Positions 1 to 10,296 of a DNA stretch of 61,815 nucleotides are shown piece by piece (position 1 is the stretch's first letter; each line of letters starts with the position of its first letter). The position numbers and the translations under genes were made by a program. The stretch spans positions 257,096 to 318,910 of the forward strand of contig NW_013657669.1 in assembly GCF_000142905.1 (NCBI RefSeq). The letters are read 5' to 3'. The stretch comes from Thecamonas trahens ATCC 50062. Lineage: Eukaryota; Apusozoa; Apusomonadida; Apusomonadidae. The notes below the pieces were generated by a model. That model saw nothing but the letters and a program-made list of their open reading frames with translations. It was not told the origin of the DNA and did not search any database.

Positions 1-470
1 ATTGCTACAATGGAAGACGTGCTTACGCCAGAGCTGGCTCGAGAAGGCGCAGACTTTGACATCGAGTCGTGGGATGAGGTACTCGGCGAGACGTCGTTAT
101 CGAGTCGGACGCTGCGTCCAAGGAGCTTTTGACTGCCGCCGGCGATGCCGACGCCCGCCCAGCGAGGCTGCGGCCGTGTGACGCGCCGCCGGCGGATTGG
201 GATATGAGTCCGTCGCTACCACAACGCGAGCCGGAGAGGCAATCCGTCATTGTTTGCGGCGGGACGGGATCGCCAATGCCGGCGCGCGTCGTCCACAGCG
301 CCCCCGATGCTCAGCGTGAGCTTCCGTACACACGCTCGGGCTCGTCAAATGAGTCGCGGTCTTTGTGGTCTGGAGATGACCAGACTCAAATTGTCGCTGG
401 GGGAGGGAGGAGGGGAGGGGGACTAGTGGTGACGTACGGGTGTGTGCAGCAGTCCGAGTTGCAAAGGTGA
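1..470 (+). CDS. 3' end of an unrecognised protein (partial)
   Basis: The window opens inside an open frame with acidic, coding-like composition (starting IATMEDVLTPELAREG) that runs to about position 93. Coding-like sequence then continues one frame away (DVVIESDAASKELLTAAGD) to a TGA at 468-470. One extra G near 93-96 would make the two parts a single frame, LGE-DVVIES. If the frame break is real, the first frame stops at 130-132 and the protein is much shorter. The start lies outside the window. No domain is recognised, and the last 60 residues are low in complexity and could be non-coding. The broken frame has the same polarity as seven or more others in this window. Confidence 0.35.
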
Positions 471-1226
471 ACATGGTAAAGTGTGCTGACCTACCGCTAT
501 TGCTTGCGGGTGTGGAGGTTGTCGTCAGTGGTCGCTGCGAGTCTGCGAGTTGAGCACGTCATGGCAACGCAGGCGACATATGGGAGTGAGAAAAGTACGG
601 CGCCAGTGGAACTTCAGCTACGTGCAACAAATTTTAGCCACGTGTGTATTCATTTAGGATTGATGCCCGGTCGGCTGACTTACATCGGTCCCCTCCCGTT
701 TCCTCCTTTTCCTCCCCCCGCCCCGTTCCTCCCCCCCCCCCCCCCTCTCCCACACAAACAGCCGCCCAGCACAAAGCATCAACCTCTCCCTACTCTCTCT
801 ACATTCATTGTGCTACATCCCGTACGCTGCCCAGAGAGTCGCCCCCACGTGCACGCCTCACACATGCGCAGCAGTCGGTCAGCAGGCCGCACACCTGTGT
901 GACTTTCCGCGTGAACGCTGCCACCCTTCCCCCGACCCGCCCTTCGCTCCTGCATGCCGCGATGAGGCAGTGCGCACCTCGCACCACTCCCAAACAGCAG
1001 CATAGTCCATTTGTGAGACAAACGGCTTAATGATTGTGGCGCTAGCTGCCGTCATGTATGGCAGTGGTCCCAGACTGACCCGTGTCCCACACTGACCCGG
1101 CCATCCCAGCTTTGGGCGGCGTTAAAAACCGCAGCCGCTTTTCCTGCCAGACGGCTTCACGGCCAGCTCTTGCTACACCATCACATCTTTCCTTGCTCAC
1201 CTCACTGGCCGTCTCTCAAACACATC
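471..1226. other. intergenic region with poly-C run
   Basis: No convincing gene is seen here. The stretch holds a C/T-rich tract with an uninterrupted run of C at about 728-744, then C-rich sequence up to the CBS-protein start. It probably holds the 3' flank of the preceding gene and the promoter and 5' UTR of the CBS gene. Short open frames on both strands are rejected for composition. Confidence 0.5.
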
Positions 1227-2204
1227 ATGCAGAGTACAGAAGCTACCGACATGTCTTCCAGCCACATTGCGGCACTGGATGCGACGCTCGGTGACGTTAT
1301 GACCGTCCCAGAAAAGCTCATCGAGGTTCGGCACGACACCACGATCGAGCAGGTTCTCGCGCTCATGGCCAAGTACGGCGTGACGTCAGTGCCTGTGCGG
1401 GCAGCCGGCGATGCGCAGACGCCCGGTGACTCAACCGAGTGCATCGGAATCATCAACCTGGTGGACATTGTCGCGTTTTGCGTCTTTGCCATCGCAGAGG
1501 GCGACGCCTACCTCCGTGTTGATCTCTCTAACCTCGAGAGCATGGACGCGCCTGTCTCAGACATCCTCGGCGCAGTCTCGTCCGAGGCCAGCTCGGCGTG
1601 GTCGTTCAAGACGTATCCTGCAGCAGCGCACATCAACGACGTCATGTATCCGTTCTGCGCAGGTGTCCATCGTGTCCTCATCTCGACCGGCGCTCCCGGT
1701 GCCGAAGGCCTCGTCTCGCAAACCGACATTGTCCGCTTCCTCCACGCCCACAAGGCTGAGCTTCCCGACGAGCTCCTCGCGTCGCCGCTCCTGCCGCACA
1801 AGGGCACGCCCGTCACCATGTCTTCGGACCAGCGCGCCCTTGTCGGCTTCCGCAAGATGGTTGTCATGGATCGCTCGTCGGTCGGCATCGTCGACGACGC
1901 AGGCGTCCTCGTCGGCAACCTCTCGCTCTCGGACCTGCGCGGCATCAACAAGTCCAACTTTGCCTCACTCGCAGACCCGGTCCTCGACTTTCTCGCCTCT
2001 CGCGCAGAGGCCCACACCCCGCGCCCGCTCATCAAGGCTGCGCCCGAGACCTCGCTGGGCGACGTCATCGACCTCCTTGTCGCTGAAAAGGTGCATCGCG
2101 TCTGGCTCGTCGACGAAGCTGGCAAGCCGCTCGGCCAGCTCTCCATGTCGGACGTCCTCCTCGCTTTCACCGACCTCTCGCTTCCGCTTGTTGTCCCCGA
2201 GTAG
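1227..2204 (+). CDS. four-CBS-domain protein, AMPK gamma (SNF4)-like
   Basis: A 325-aa protein made almost entirely of four CBS motifs (two Bateman modules) at about residues 20-93, 105-180, 190-250 and 258-322. Each ends in the typical hydrophobic strand plus S/D helix (GIINLVDIV, GLVSQTDIV, GNLSLSDLR, GQLSMSDVL). This is the layout of the AMP-activated kinase gamma subunit, which senses AMP/ATP for the kinase complex; the SxxD nucleotide-binding pattern is visible in repeats 2, 3 and 4. The frame is open 19 codons further up, but the ATG at 1227 gives the better-looking N-terminus (MQSTEATDMSSSH), and a second ATG follows at 1251. There are no introns. Other four-CBS proteins that are not kinase subunits exist, so the gamma assignment is inferred from architecture only. 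Confidence 0.85.
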   Translation: MQSTEATDMSSSHIAALDATLGDVMTVPEKLIEVRHDTTIEQVLALMAKYGVTSVPVRAAGDAQTPGDSTECIGIINLVDIVAFCVFAIAEGDAYLRVDLSNLESMDAPVSDILGAVSSEASSAWSFKTYPAAAHINDVMYPFCAGVHRVLISTGAPGAEGLVSQTDIVRFLHAHKAELPDELLASPLLPHKGTPVTMSSDQRALVGFRKMVVMDRSSVGIVDDAGVLVGNLSLSDLRGINKSNFASLADPVLDFLASRAEAHTPRPLIKAAPETSLGDVIDLLVAEKVHRVWLVDEAGKPLGQLSMSDVLLAFTDLSLPLVVPE

Positions 2205-2665
2205 AGGCTGCCCGCCCTCAGCTGCCCCGTCGTCTTTTTTCCTCGGCTGTCCTCGTCCTGCTTTTAGCGTTGTGCGTGGAGGTCCATCATCCTGACACAA
2301 GCACATGCTACCTCCCTTCTCCAGCCTGGCCGCTAGACCTCTGAACAAATCCCCCTTTCACGATGACACACATCCCCAAGCGCATCCCTCTCACACCCTC
2401 ACGTCTCCTGTTGGGTGCCGCCCTTTGACTTGAAGTATTTTTTGCACCCCTCCACCCCCCCCCCCCCTCCCTTTTTTTTGCGCCATCGACCAATATCGAG
2501 CAATTTTCTGAGCGTGGACAGCCCCACTCCTCCCCCCCCCCTCCCCCTCACCCCCTCCCTTCCCTCCGGTGTCACCACCAACTTATCGTCCACCTCGTCT
2601 ACTCGCACACGCCCACCCGCACACACTAGCACACTCCTCTCACAGCGTCCCCACAGACATTGGCC
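2205..2665. other. intergenic region with C/T-rich tracts
   Basis: Between the CBS gene and the start of the Ser-rich gene. It holds two homopolymer C tracts (about 2454-2466 and 2537-2546) and a T run near 2473. No gene is seen. This is likely the promoter and 5' UTR of the downstream gene, with C on its coding strand as in most other genes of the window. Confidence 0.45.
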
Positions 2666-5600
2666 ATGGGCACCGGGTGCTCACGGGCTGGGTCGGTAAG
2701 ACCGGGGGTCGTCCGCCTGACCACCGCCGGCAGCAGGTACGAGGCTCCGAGCCGCCGCCACAGAGCCGGCGCGTTGGTGGCCTCAGCAGCGAGGTTACAC
2801 CCCGCGACGGACGTCGACACTCGGGCTGGAGGGGAAGCCGCCGCAACCAAGTTGCGCCTGTCCACGACCAAGTTCAAGACTCGGTTTACAATGCGGCAGC
2901 CGCCGCAAGAGGTGGCGTTGGGAGCGCCGGCCAGCTTCGCAGCGGCGGTGAGCAAGCCGGAGACGACGCCAGACAAACGAATGTAGAACTGGACAGCAAC
3001 ATTGGTGGCGCCGGTGCTGGTGGTGAAAGAAGCCAAGCGGTTGACGGCTCCTGCCGTCATGGACATGCGCAGAATGGCTGTGTCTCGCCGCGATCCGAGC
3101 ATGTTTCCGACTCGCTGGACCGATCCGGCTCGAGCTCAACCATGAGGCGGAGGGCGCGGCGGGCGGCACAAAAACAGCGCACGCCACACACGCCAACGGC
3201 CTCACCTCGCCATACACCTCGGGTGGAATCGCAGGCTCGGTCTCTGTCGCCACCGTCGCCTCTCTGGTCTCCAACACCACCGCCAGCTCGTTCAACTCGG
3301 CGCGGGCGTCCAATACGTCGTCGCCGATGGGCTCGGCGCGCCCACGCAAGGAGGGCTCCCTCAAGAGCATTGCTGAAGCTGCCATACTTGCGGCTGGGGG
3401 CAACAGCGAAGCCACGCTCTCCTCAACCATCAAGAGCACCGGTAACTCACTCCTTGCGCCGTCGAGCGACCTCTTCGCCAAGTCTGCGTCGTCTGACGCC
3501 ATCTCGGTCTCTGAACGACAGACTGACATGTCCAAGACCCGCTCCAGCTCGTACTGCGGTACCGGGCAAGGCTCAGACACCGGTCCTGCTGAGCCGTCGT
3601 CGCCATCGTCGTCACTCATCCTCTGCGGGCGAGCGGTGACACCTCCGCTCGTGGACCAAGTCCCGCTCATCGCCGCCGCACCCATGATTTCGCTCCGTGC
3701 GCCGTCGCCATCGCGGTCAGTCTCGCGCTCCCCGCCGCATTCCCACTCACAATCGCCGTCCTACTCGCGATCGCTCTCGGCCCGGGGCGATGTCCGTGAA
3801 ATGTCCGACTCGGACTCAGGCTCAGACCTGATGTTCCCAATCTCTGAGCCGAACACCATCCACGAGACATGTAACAAGCTCGACTCCGGAGGTATTGACG
3901 TCTCGGCTCGGCTGCACCTCTCCTCGTCTTTATCTTCATCGTCATCATCCCAAGTGATGGCAGCAGGATCGTCGTCGTCGTCGTCGTCGCTGTCGTCGTC
4001 GGACCTCGTGTCGGGCCTCACATCGTCAACCTCGTCGCTTACACCAACCATGTCGTCGGTACTGACATCATCGTCATCGTCGTCTGACTCCTCGTCCACC
4101 GACTACGACTCGCTCTTTGACTCGTCTGGCGACGAGAGCAAGGTGAACGGCGTAGCGACAGTTGCCGCTGACGCCGCCGACACCAGCGCGACCAGTGCAT
4201 CGCTCACAAGCTCACAATCCAGTGACTCTGGCACTGTAGCCGGCAGCACGCGGCGCGGGTTTCCCTCGCATCACATCCGACTCCTGGGTCTCGACCTTGA
4301 CTCGGTCTCGTCGTCGTCGTCAGCGCCGAGCTCAGACGATGTCATGTCACTGGCAAGCCCGGTCTCAGTCACGCTGGACATCCAGCCTGCGCCGGCGTCT
4401 GCGGCGGAACGCATGCACGACTTGCTCTGGCTCTTGGTTCCGCTCCTTTCCACCCGTCGGCATGCGTCGGCAACATCATCTTTCTCTTTCTCTCCGAGTC
4501 GGCCATCTCGAGCCAGTCAACCACGAGCTCGGGCTCGTCAACAACCGGCTCGTCAACGACGGTGACAACGCTGTCGCTTGCGGCAAGCAATGCGCCGGCT
4601 GCAGCGCTGCCGCCGAGCGGCAAGACGGCCCCGGTGGCACCCAGCATTTCGCCGCTGACCAACATTATGAACCATGTGCTCGGCATCGTGGTCTCGGAAG
4701 CGTCGCAGGATGCCTCGCACTCGATCCACTCGTCGACGGGATCGTCACCACGGAGCCGCGGGGTGCCGATGCTCTCTGTCACGCCCACGTCGCCGTCGTC
4801 GATGTCGCTGCCGAGAGCCATCTCGCCGCGGCACAAGCTCCTCTCGGCGCTGCCGTCGCGTTTTGGCTCGGGCTCATCGGCCTCGAGCTCGCGGTCGCTC
4901 ATGCGTTCGTTCTCGCGAATGGACTCGTGGTCGTTCATGTGGCACCTTTCAATGCTCTCGCTCGAGTCCGTCTCCTCGGGCTCTTCGGGATCGTCCGGCA
5001 TCCAGCATATGGCGCGGTCGTCGCTGGAGCGCATCATCACTGCCCACGATCGGGCTCAAGCGCGGCTCGTCGAGTTTGTCGTCAAGGATGCCGCCGATCT
5101 GGACACCATGTCCGACCCTGGTACAGACGTTGAGCCGCTCGACCACTCGCCGATTGTCGACCTTGACGTTGTTCGTGCCCTTTTTACCGCAACCTCGTCG
5201 GGCTTTTCGCCCCCCGGCGCCGCCGCCGGTGCCTCGCAGGCGCTACTGCATCCGCGGCAACGGGCGCCGACGCTGCGCGACATCCACAAGGCCCGGCGAG
5301 CGCAGCTCGCCAGCCAGCGGTCCGTCGAGCTTGCGCCGTCGGGCCCGGGCTCCCGTCGCGCCTTTGTCAACTCGATCAACCTGACATTGTCGGCTGACCT
5401 CACCGAGCTCCTCACCGAGCCGACCGGCTCGGTTTCAATGACCTCGCTCGCCGCCGGTGACGAGCCGACGACCTCGGAGGCCTCGCCGCGTGACTCACCG
5501 CTCGCCTCCTCGCACGCTTCGCACTCTTCGGGGGGCGCGTTGCCGTTCTCGCTGATGCCGCCGCGCCCACCCTCGCTTTCATTCGCCTCTGAGACCGCAG

Positions 5601-6658
5601 TCTCGTTGCTTCTGCCGTGGAAAAAGGGTCTGATGCGTGGACGGCGGTATGCGCGTCCGCCGCCATCGGCCACGGTCGCTCAACCGGGCTTGGCCAGCGA
5701 TGGCCTCCCGCCGCCGCCTCCGCCGTCGCCGCTGCCTGCCCCGTCGAACTCGTCAAGCCTGGCACCGCCCGTATCCAGTGCCCCAAGCCCATCGCCATCT
5801 TCCTCGCTCTCGCCGAGGCCGCGGCTGTTGCCGTCGCCAATGACGCCCAGCGATGAAGGAAGGCGGCCAGTCTCGACCATCCTTATCCACTCGAGGTCGT
5901 TTACTTACAAGCAGTCGCGGCCCGAGGATGACAGCGTGTATTGCGCCGGCCCGCCGCCACGGTTCCGGAAAGGCAAGCGTGACCGAGCCCGTGAGCGGCG
6001 AGTCGTCTCCGCCATCACCTCGCCGGCCAAGCACTTTGGCTCGCTGTATCCCGGTTCGGAGCCGCTGCCCGCCGAGACTGCGCCCGTGAGCTCCGACAAC
6101 GGCGAGCAAGAACCAGTCAAGGGCCGTGAGGCTCAGCTCCGAATGCGGTTCGAGAAGCACGAGGCCGCGGGCTTTGTCCGCTCGCCTCTCGCCAAGCGCT
6201 CGGCGCGGACATCGGCGGCAACCCGTGACCATTGGGAACGCAAACTCGCGTCACTCGGTCGGCTTCCGTCGTATGACAAGTTTACTGCGCCGGCCAAGCA
6301 GGCCTCTCAATCGGGCCCTCTGCTCGCTCCGCCTGGCTCGCAGCGAGCTGATCTCTCATTGTCGGAGCTCGATAACTCGTCGGCCTCGTCCGTCGCCGGC
6401 GGCAGCTCGCTCGAGGGTCTTGCTGGCGGCATCTTTGATCCCGAGTCAGTCGACCTTGTCGAGCTTGTCGAGCTCTACCAGGCCAACTTGGACAAATCGT
6501 TGGCTCAGCTCGAGTCGCTTGCGTCGGTTGGAACCAAGGTCGTGGTCTCGATTTCCGGCACTGCCACCGAAGTCCCACATGACATCATCACCATGGCCCA
6601 TAGGTTCACCCTTCTCCTCTCTCGGCACCTGGCCAACATTGACCCTACTTGCCTTTGA
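2666..6658 (+). CDS. long Ser/Pro-rich protein with N-myristoylation-type start
   Basis: A protein of about 1300 residues, mostly disordered and very rich in Ser, with a Pro-rich stretch near 5710-5830 and a more ordered, weakly helical C-terminus (VDLVELVELYQANLDKSL, then FTLLLSRHLANID). The best start is ATG 2666 in a good context (ggccATGg). It reads MGTGCSRAGS, which fits an N-myristoylation signal followed by a palmitoylatable Cys, and then meets a GTAAGA donor at 2696. An AG at 2732-2733 restores frame, for a 38-nt intron. Two further frame changes follow. Near 3140 one extra C is needed. Near 4437 either one extra G is needed or a 62-nt phase-0 intron (4437-4498, GT...CTCTTTCTCTCCGAG) is removed. 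Function unknown. Confidence is high for coding from 3250 to 6658 and moderate for the 5' end. It ends 4 bp from the stop of the convergent neighbour. Confidence 0.65.
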
Positions 6659-6662
6659 TTTG

Positions 6663-7904
6663 CTACCCGGAAACAAACAAGCGGCCGTCGGCCTTGCGGG
6701 TGACAGTGATGACCGGCGAGGGAGGCGATACCGGCGGCGATGATGGCTGGCGCCGCTTGCGCGGCGGCGTCGAGCCAGAATCCGGCGTCCGCCGTCGCTT
6801 GGCTGGCGCCGTTGGTGACGCAGAGCCAGACCTCGCGAGCGTGGCAGTGAGGAGCCGCGCTGCCTTGCGCCGGAGGCCGACAGTCCGCATCGGCTGGAGA
6901 CGGACAGTCGGGAAGACTGCTGCAGTCGGTGGTGATGACGGCGGCGGCGGCGGCGGCGGGAGAAGGAGCAGCGGTGGCGAGGGCAGGGTGTGGGTGTCGA
7001 GACTCAGCTCGGCCGGGCTCGGGGCATCGGGCTCAAACTCGAACGGAACAGGGCCGCCAATGGCGTTGTCGTCGTCTTGTGGCTCCGCGTTTGTCGTCCA
7101 CGCTGCGAGCTGGAGGCTATGCTGTGGTGGAGGGAGGCGGGCACGGAGGCGGACAACCCTCGGCCCGGCCTCGCTTACCACCGCTAGCTGCAAGGCGCTG
7201 AGGCCGCCGGGAACTACCGCTAGTGGCGCGGCGCCGAGGTGGTGGGCAAGGACAGCGGCGGCGGCGGCGCGGCCTGCACGCGCCAGAGCGTCTCGGGTCT
7301 TCGCCGTGATGAAAGTGACGCATGCGCCCGAGAGCGTACGCATCGCGCTTGCCGTCACCCGCACAATCGCCTGTGGGTAGACACACGGCCAGTCTCCCGC
7401 GACACGGCTTGGCAAGGCGAGAATCGCAAGGTGGAGGACGCTCGCCGGCGACCCCGCGCCCGACGCCGGCGACCGGCCGTCGAAGAAGAGCGCGTCGAGC
7501 TCGTCGCGCCCGCGCCGGCGGGCGGCCACAAGGCCATGGACCGCAGCTGCTGTGCCTGGCGCATCAAGCAGTGAGAGTCGGATAAACCCAACCAGACACT
7601 GGCCCACTTGCTGTCGAATGCCGGGCGTGCCGGCAACCGAGGTGCGGACAACGGTGCGCCGGCGGGGGGCGTGGCGGCTTTTTCCTGCTGCCGGTTGATC
7701 GCGCCACTGATCACGCCCTTTTCCTGTCATTGGGTGATCACCGGCAAGATCAACCTGGCCGGCAGGCCCGGCGTCGCTAGAGCCGGCAGGAAGATGTACG
7801 CGCAAGGTGTGGGATGGCGCAAACGGGAAGCTAGCTCGATTGGCACGGGCGCCCGCCATCGGCTCAAGGTAGATGATGTTGTCGATGCGTGCAAACGTAG
7901 CCAT
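6663..7904 (-). CDS. unrecognised protein with basic, Pro-rich C-terminus
   Basis: A 413-aa open frame with ATG at 7904. The N-terminal half contains coding-like segments (MATFARIDNIIYLEP; FIRLSLLDAPGTAAAVHG; AIVRVTASAMRTLSGACV). A poly-Pro run comes at about residues 310-325. The last 60 residues are basic and Ser/Pro-rich (KRRRTPDSGSTPPRKRRQP), which looks like a nuclear localisation signal. No family is recognised. An intron somewhere in 7650-7760 is possible because the sequence there is compositionally odd (AGDHPMTGKGRDQWRDQ). Its stop codon is 4 bp from the stop of the Ser-rich gene on the other strand. Confidence 0.5.
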   Translation of the reverse strand: MATFARIDNIIYLEPMAGARANRASFPFAPSHTLRVHLPAGSSDAGPAGQVDLAGDHPMTGKGRDQWRDQPAAGKSRHAPRRRTVVRTSVAGTPGIRQQVGQCLVGFIRLSLLDAPGTAAAVHGLVAARRRGRDELDALFFDGRSPASGAGSPASVLHLAILALPSRVAGDWPCVYPQAIVRVTASAMRTLSGACVTFITAKTRDALARAGRAAAAAVLAHHLGAAPLAVVPGGLSALQLAVVSEAGPRVVRLRARLPPPQHSLQLAAWTTNAEPQDDDNAIGGPVPFEFEPDAPSPAELSLDTHTLPSPPLLLLPPPPPPPSSPPTAAVFPTVRLQPMRTVGLRRKAARLLTATLARSGSASPTAPAKRRRTPDSGSTPPRKRRQPSSPPVSPPSPVITVTRKADGRLFVSG

Positions 7905-8020
7905 GTCGGGCCTTGATCCGAGTGCAACGGAGAGAGCAGTGGCAAGTCGGAGGTGGTGATGACAATCTGTGTTCAGTCTGTGTTCAATGTTTCGTAGGCG
8001 CGGGGGGAGGGGGGCGACGG

Positions 8021-9200
8021 TCAGCAGTTGCAGTCACAATCACCGCAGTCGCAATCGCCACAGTCGCCGCAGCCGGAGAGACAGTCACAGTCAACCTGGC
8101 CGAGGCCGTCGCAGCAAGAAGAGCAGACGTCGCCGCACGAGCCGAAGAGCTGACCGAGAAAGTCACACATGTCTGCCGGGATGCGGAGCAATGAGTCGCA
8201 GCACGACGAGCAGCAGCCCGAGTCATCGGCAGCCGAGCACGGGGCGGTGCACGGCTTGCAGATGATGTCCAGGTCACAGCAACCGGAGCAGTCATCGGGA
8301 GTCTGGCAGTTGAGCGCAAGGCAGAGGCAACAGTCCGAGTTGTCTGCGCAGAGCGCGCAGTCGTCACAACATCCATTGCAGCATCCGTCGCCGTCGCCAT
8401 TGTTGTTGTTGTTGCTGCCACCGTTGTCGGAACTGACATAGCAGTAGCAACCAGAGCAGCACCCGTCGTCCCAGTACGTGTCGTCCGAGGTCCATACCTG
8501 CCGATGCCGATGCGCCTTGTGGCTACAGTTCCCACATCGAGTCGATCGATACACCCGTGTCCGACCCTGGCGGTTAAAGCTGGTGCAATGGCATCCCGCA
8601 ACCCTGCACGAGCCTCTGTACACACACGCCCGACCAGATCGCACCGCCCACGCCCGACCAGCCCGCAGCACACACACACGCGCGATGTGAGTGCTTCCAC
8701 CACAGAATGGCGCTAGTAACCGTACCCCCCCCCCTTGACACAACCACGCCCCCCGCCTGCCGCCGCCATGGTGAAGGGAGGGAGGAGGGGAAGGGGGAAG
8801 GGAGGAGGGGAGGAGGGGAAGGGGGGGAAGGGGGGGGGGGGGGGCATGGAAGGGAGGGAGGGGACGGAGGGGAGGGAGGGAGGGGCGCAGGTGCTCGCGG
8901 GGGTTGGTGCGTTTCGCAACAAAAGGCCAGCGAGAAGGGGGATAATCAATGGGTGACAATAAAAAGACTGTTCCAAGCATGGCGGCGCGTGGGCAGCGTG
9001 AGGTGGGGAACGTACTGGTTGGTGCGGCGGTAGCGGCCCTTGTGTGCTGTAGGGCCTCCGTACTGCGGGCCCGAGGACATGTACATGGGTGGAGGTGGGG
9101 ATGTGAACGTCTGTGGACCGCCTGGCTGGTACCCCCCTTGCGGTGGCATAGGTGCGTATGGCGGGGGTGCCCCCGGTGGCGCACTCGGTGTAAACGACAT
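8021..9200 (-). CDS. Cys-rich protein with Pro-rich PPxY N-terminus
   Basis: Two exons join in phase into about 259 aa. Exon 1 (9200-9016) encodes a Pro/Gly/Tyr-rich head with a PPPY motif and ends at a GTACGT donor (9015). The intron runs to a TACAG acceptor ending at 8616, 400 nt in all, and contains a long C/T tract on the coding strand (about 8820-8845). Exon 2 (8615-8021) encodes a basic CxxC segment (RCGNCSHKAHRHRQ) and then an extremely Cys-rich tail with CC pairs and CGDC repeats, ending CGDCDCNC, plus a short Asn run (SNNNNNGD). It resembles Cys-rich membrane-associated or metal-binding proteins in composition only. No family is claimed. The exon join is inferred from splice signals and phase. 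Confidence 0.6.
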
Positions 9201-9345
9201 GCCGCTGCGCCCGAGACGAGTTGCCGACCACAACCGCAACAATGGAAGGCAGCGAACGATTGCGTCGAACGACCGGTAAGAGTGCTCACCCATCACTCTC
9301 AGCTCACGTCCCAGCCCCATCCCCACACACACATACAGACACACG

Positions 9346-9348
<3 letters not shown>

Positions 9349-9386
<38 letters not shown>
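9349..9386. repeat. (AC)n microsatellite
   Basis: An uninterrupted AC dinucleotide run just upstream of the ATG at 9401. It lies in the 5' flank of the small membrane-protein gene. Confidence 0.9.
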
Positions 9387-9388
<2 letters not shown>

Positions 9389-9400
9389 CTACGTGTAACC

Positions 9401-10282
9401 ATGCTTCGACTCTCTCCTCAACTTCCGTCGCTCGGACGATGGATGGCCCGGACGCTGTCGTTTGTCCGCCCGCCACCACCAAAGCAGCCCCCGCAGGATC
9501 CGACGACACCGCCGCCACCGCCAGATGCTGGGACCCGGAACGTGGCGGTGGGTGTGGCACTTGCTGCTGCGCTCCTCTGCGGACCGCACTATCTTGAGCA
9601 CCACAACGTGTTTACCGATGCGAGCAAAAACCCCGACGAGGTCGACAAATACGGCGAGATCGTGTCCAAGGGCTCGCTGTGGAACGGACCGAGCCTCGGC
9701 GCGCCGCCGGTCGACCGCCCTCTATGGGCCCAAGTCCTCCGCCGCGATCTCGTGGTCAACTACCTGGTCCTCCGCCTCGACGACGGCTCGCGTTCACTTT
9801 ACGCCTTTCCGCCGTCGTCGGATGTCAACGCCATGGCCGAGGCCTCGGTGCCGGATGCAGGCGTTGGCGACGTGCCCGAGCCACCGTTCCCGCTCGGCGC
9901 CACCGTCGTCCTCCACCAGGACGGCGCCGACAAGACACCACTAGTGGCTGTCGACGCCGCGCTCCGGCCCTCGGGCAGGGACCTTCTGGCAGACGTTAAT
10001 CCCGCTCACTGGCGCGCCCTCGATCCGCGCATGCCGTGGGAGTACTACGGCGTCATCGCCATCGCCGTCGCCGGCTACATGGCCACCTTTGCCAAGCGCG
10101 GCGCGTCCGGCTCGTACGGCCCGCTCGTCCTGTACCCGCTGCTTGGCACCTGGTTGGCGGCGTGGGCGCTGACTCCAGCCCCGGCGCTGCATCCCTCGGT
10201 CGTGGCCGAGCTTGAGGCAATCAAGGCTGGCGTGGCGCTTGCTGATGCGGCCGGCATCGAGGCCGCGGCCGTTGAGCAGTAA
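9401..10282 (+). CDS. putative organellar membrane protein, unknown family
   Basis: A 293-aa protein starting at ATG 9401. The N-terminus is basic and lacks acidic residues (MLRLSPQLPSLGRWMARTLS), which could be a mitochondrial targeting sequence. A Pro-rich linker and one hydrophobic segment follow (VAVGVALAAALLCG, about residues 50-63). Two more hydrophobic segments lie near the C-terminus (YYGVIAIAVAGYMATF at about 210-226; PLVLYPLLGTWLAAWAL at about 238-254). The frame is open further upstream but only through the AC repeat. No family is recognised. It ends 14 bp before the stop of the convergent channel gene. Confidence 0.7.
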   Translation: MLRLSPQLPSLGRWMARTLSFVRPPPPKQPPQDPTTPPPPPDAGTRNVAVGVALAAALLCGPHYLEHHNVFTDASKNPDEVDKYGEIVSKGSLWNGPSLGAPPVDRPLWAQVLRRDLVVNYLVLRLDDGSRSLYAFPPSSDVNAMAEASVPDAGVGDVPEPPFPLGATVVLHQDGADKTPLVAVDAALRPSGRDLLADVNPAHWRALDPRMPWEYYGVIAIAVAGYMATFAKRGASGSYGPLVLYPLLGTWLAAWALTPAPALHPSVVAELEAIKAGVALADAAGIEAAAVEQ

Positions 10283-10296
10283 GCCTGCGCATCTTT

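Noticed and set aside
2626-3685. Minus-strand frames of 158 and 296 aa over the Ser-rich gene 5' half
   Set aside because: They look partly protein-like, but the plus strand gives a continuous protein with splice signals; kept only as a weak alternative.
8949-9398. Plus-strand frame ending in a His-Thr repeat
   Set aside because: The repeat is translated (AC)n; it lies opposite exon 1 of the Cys-rich gene.
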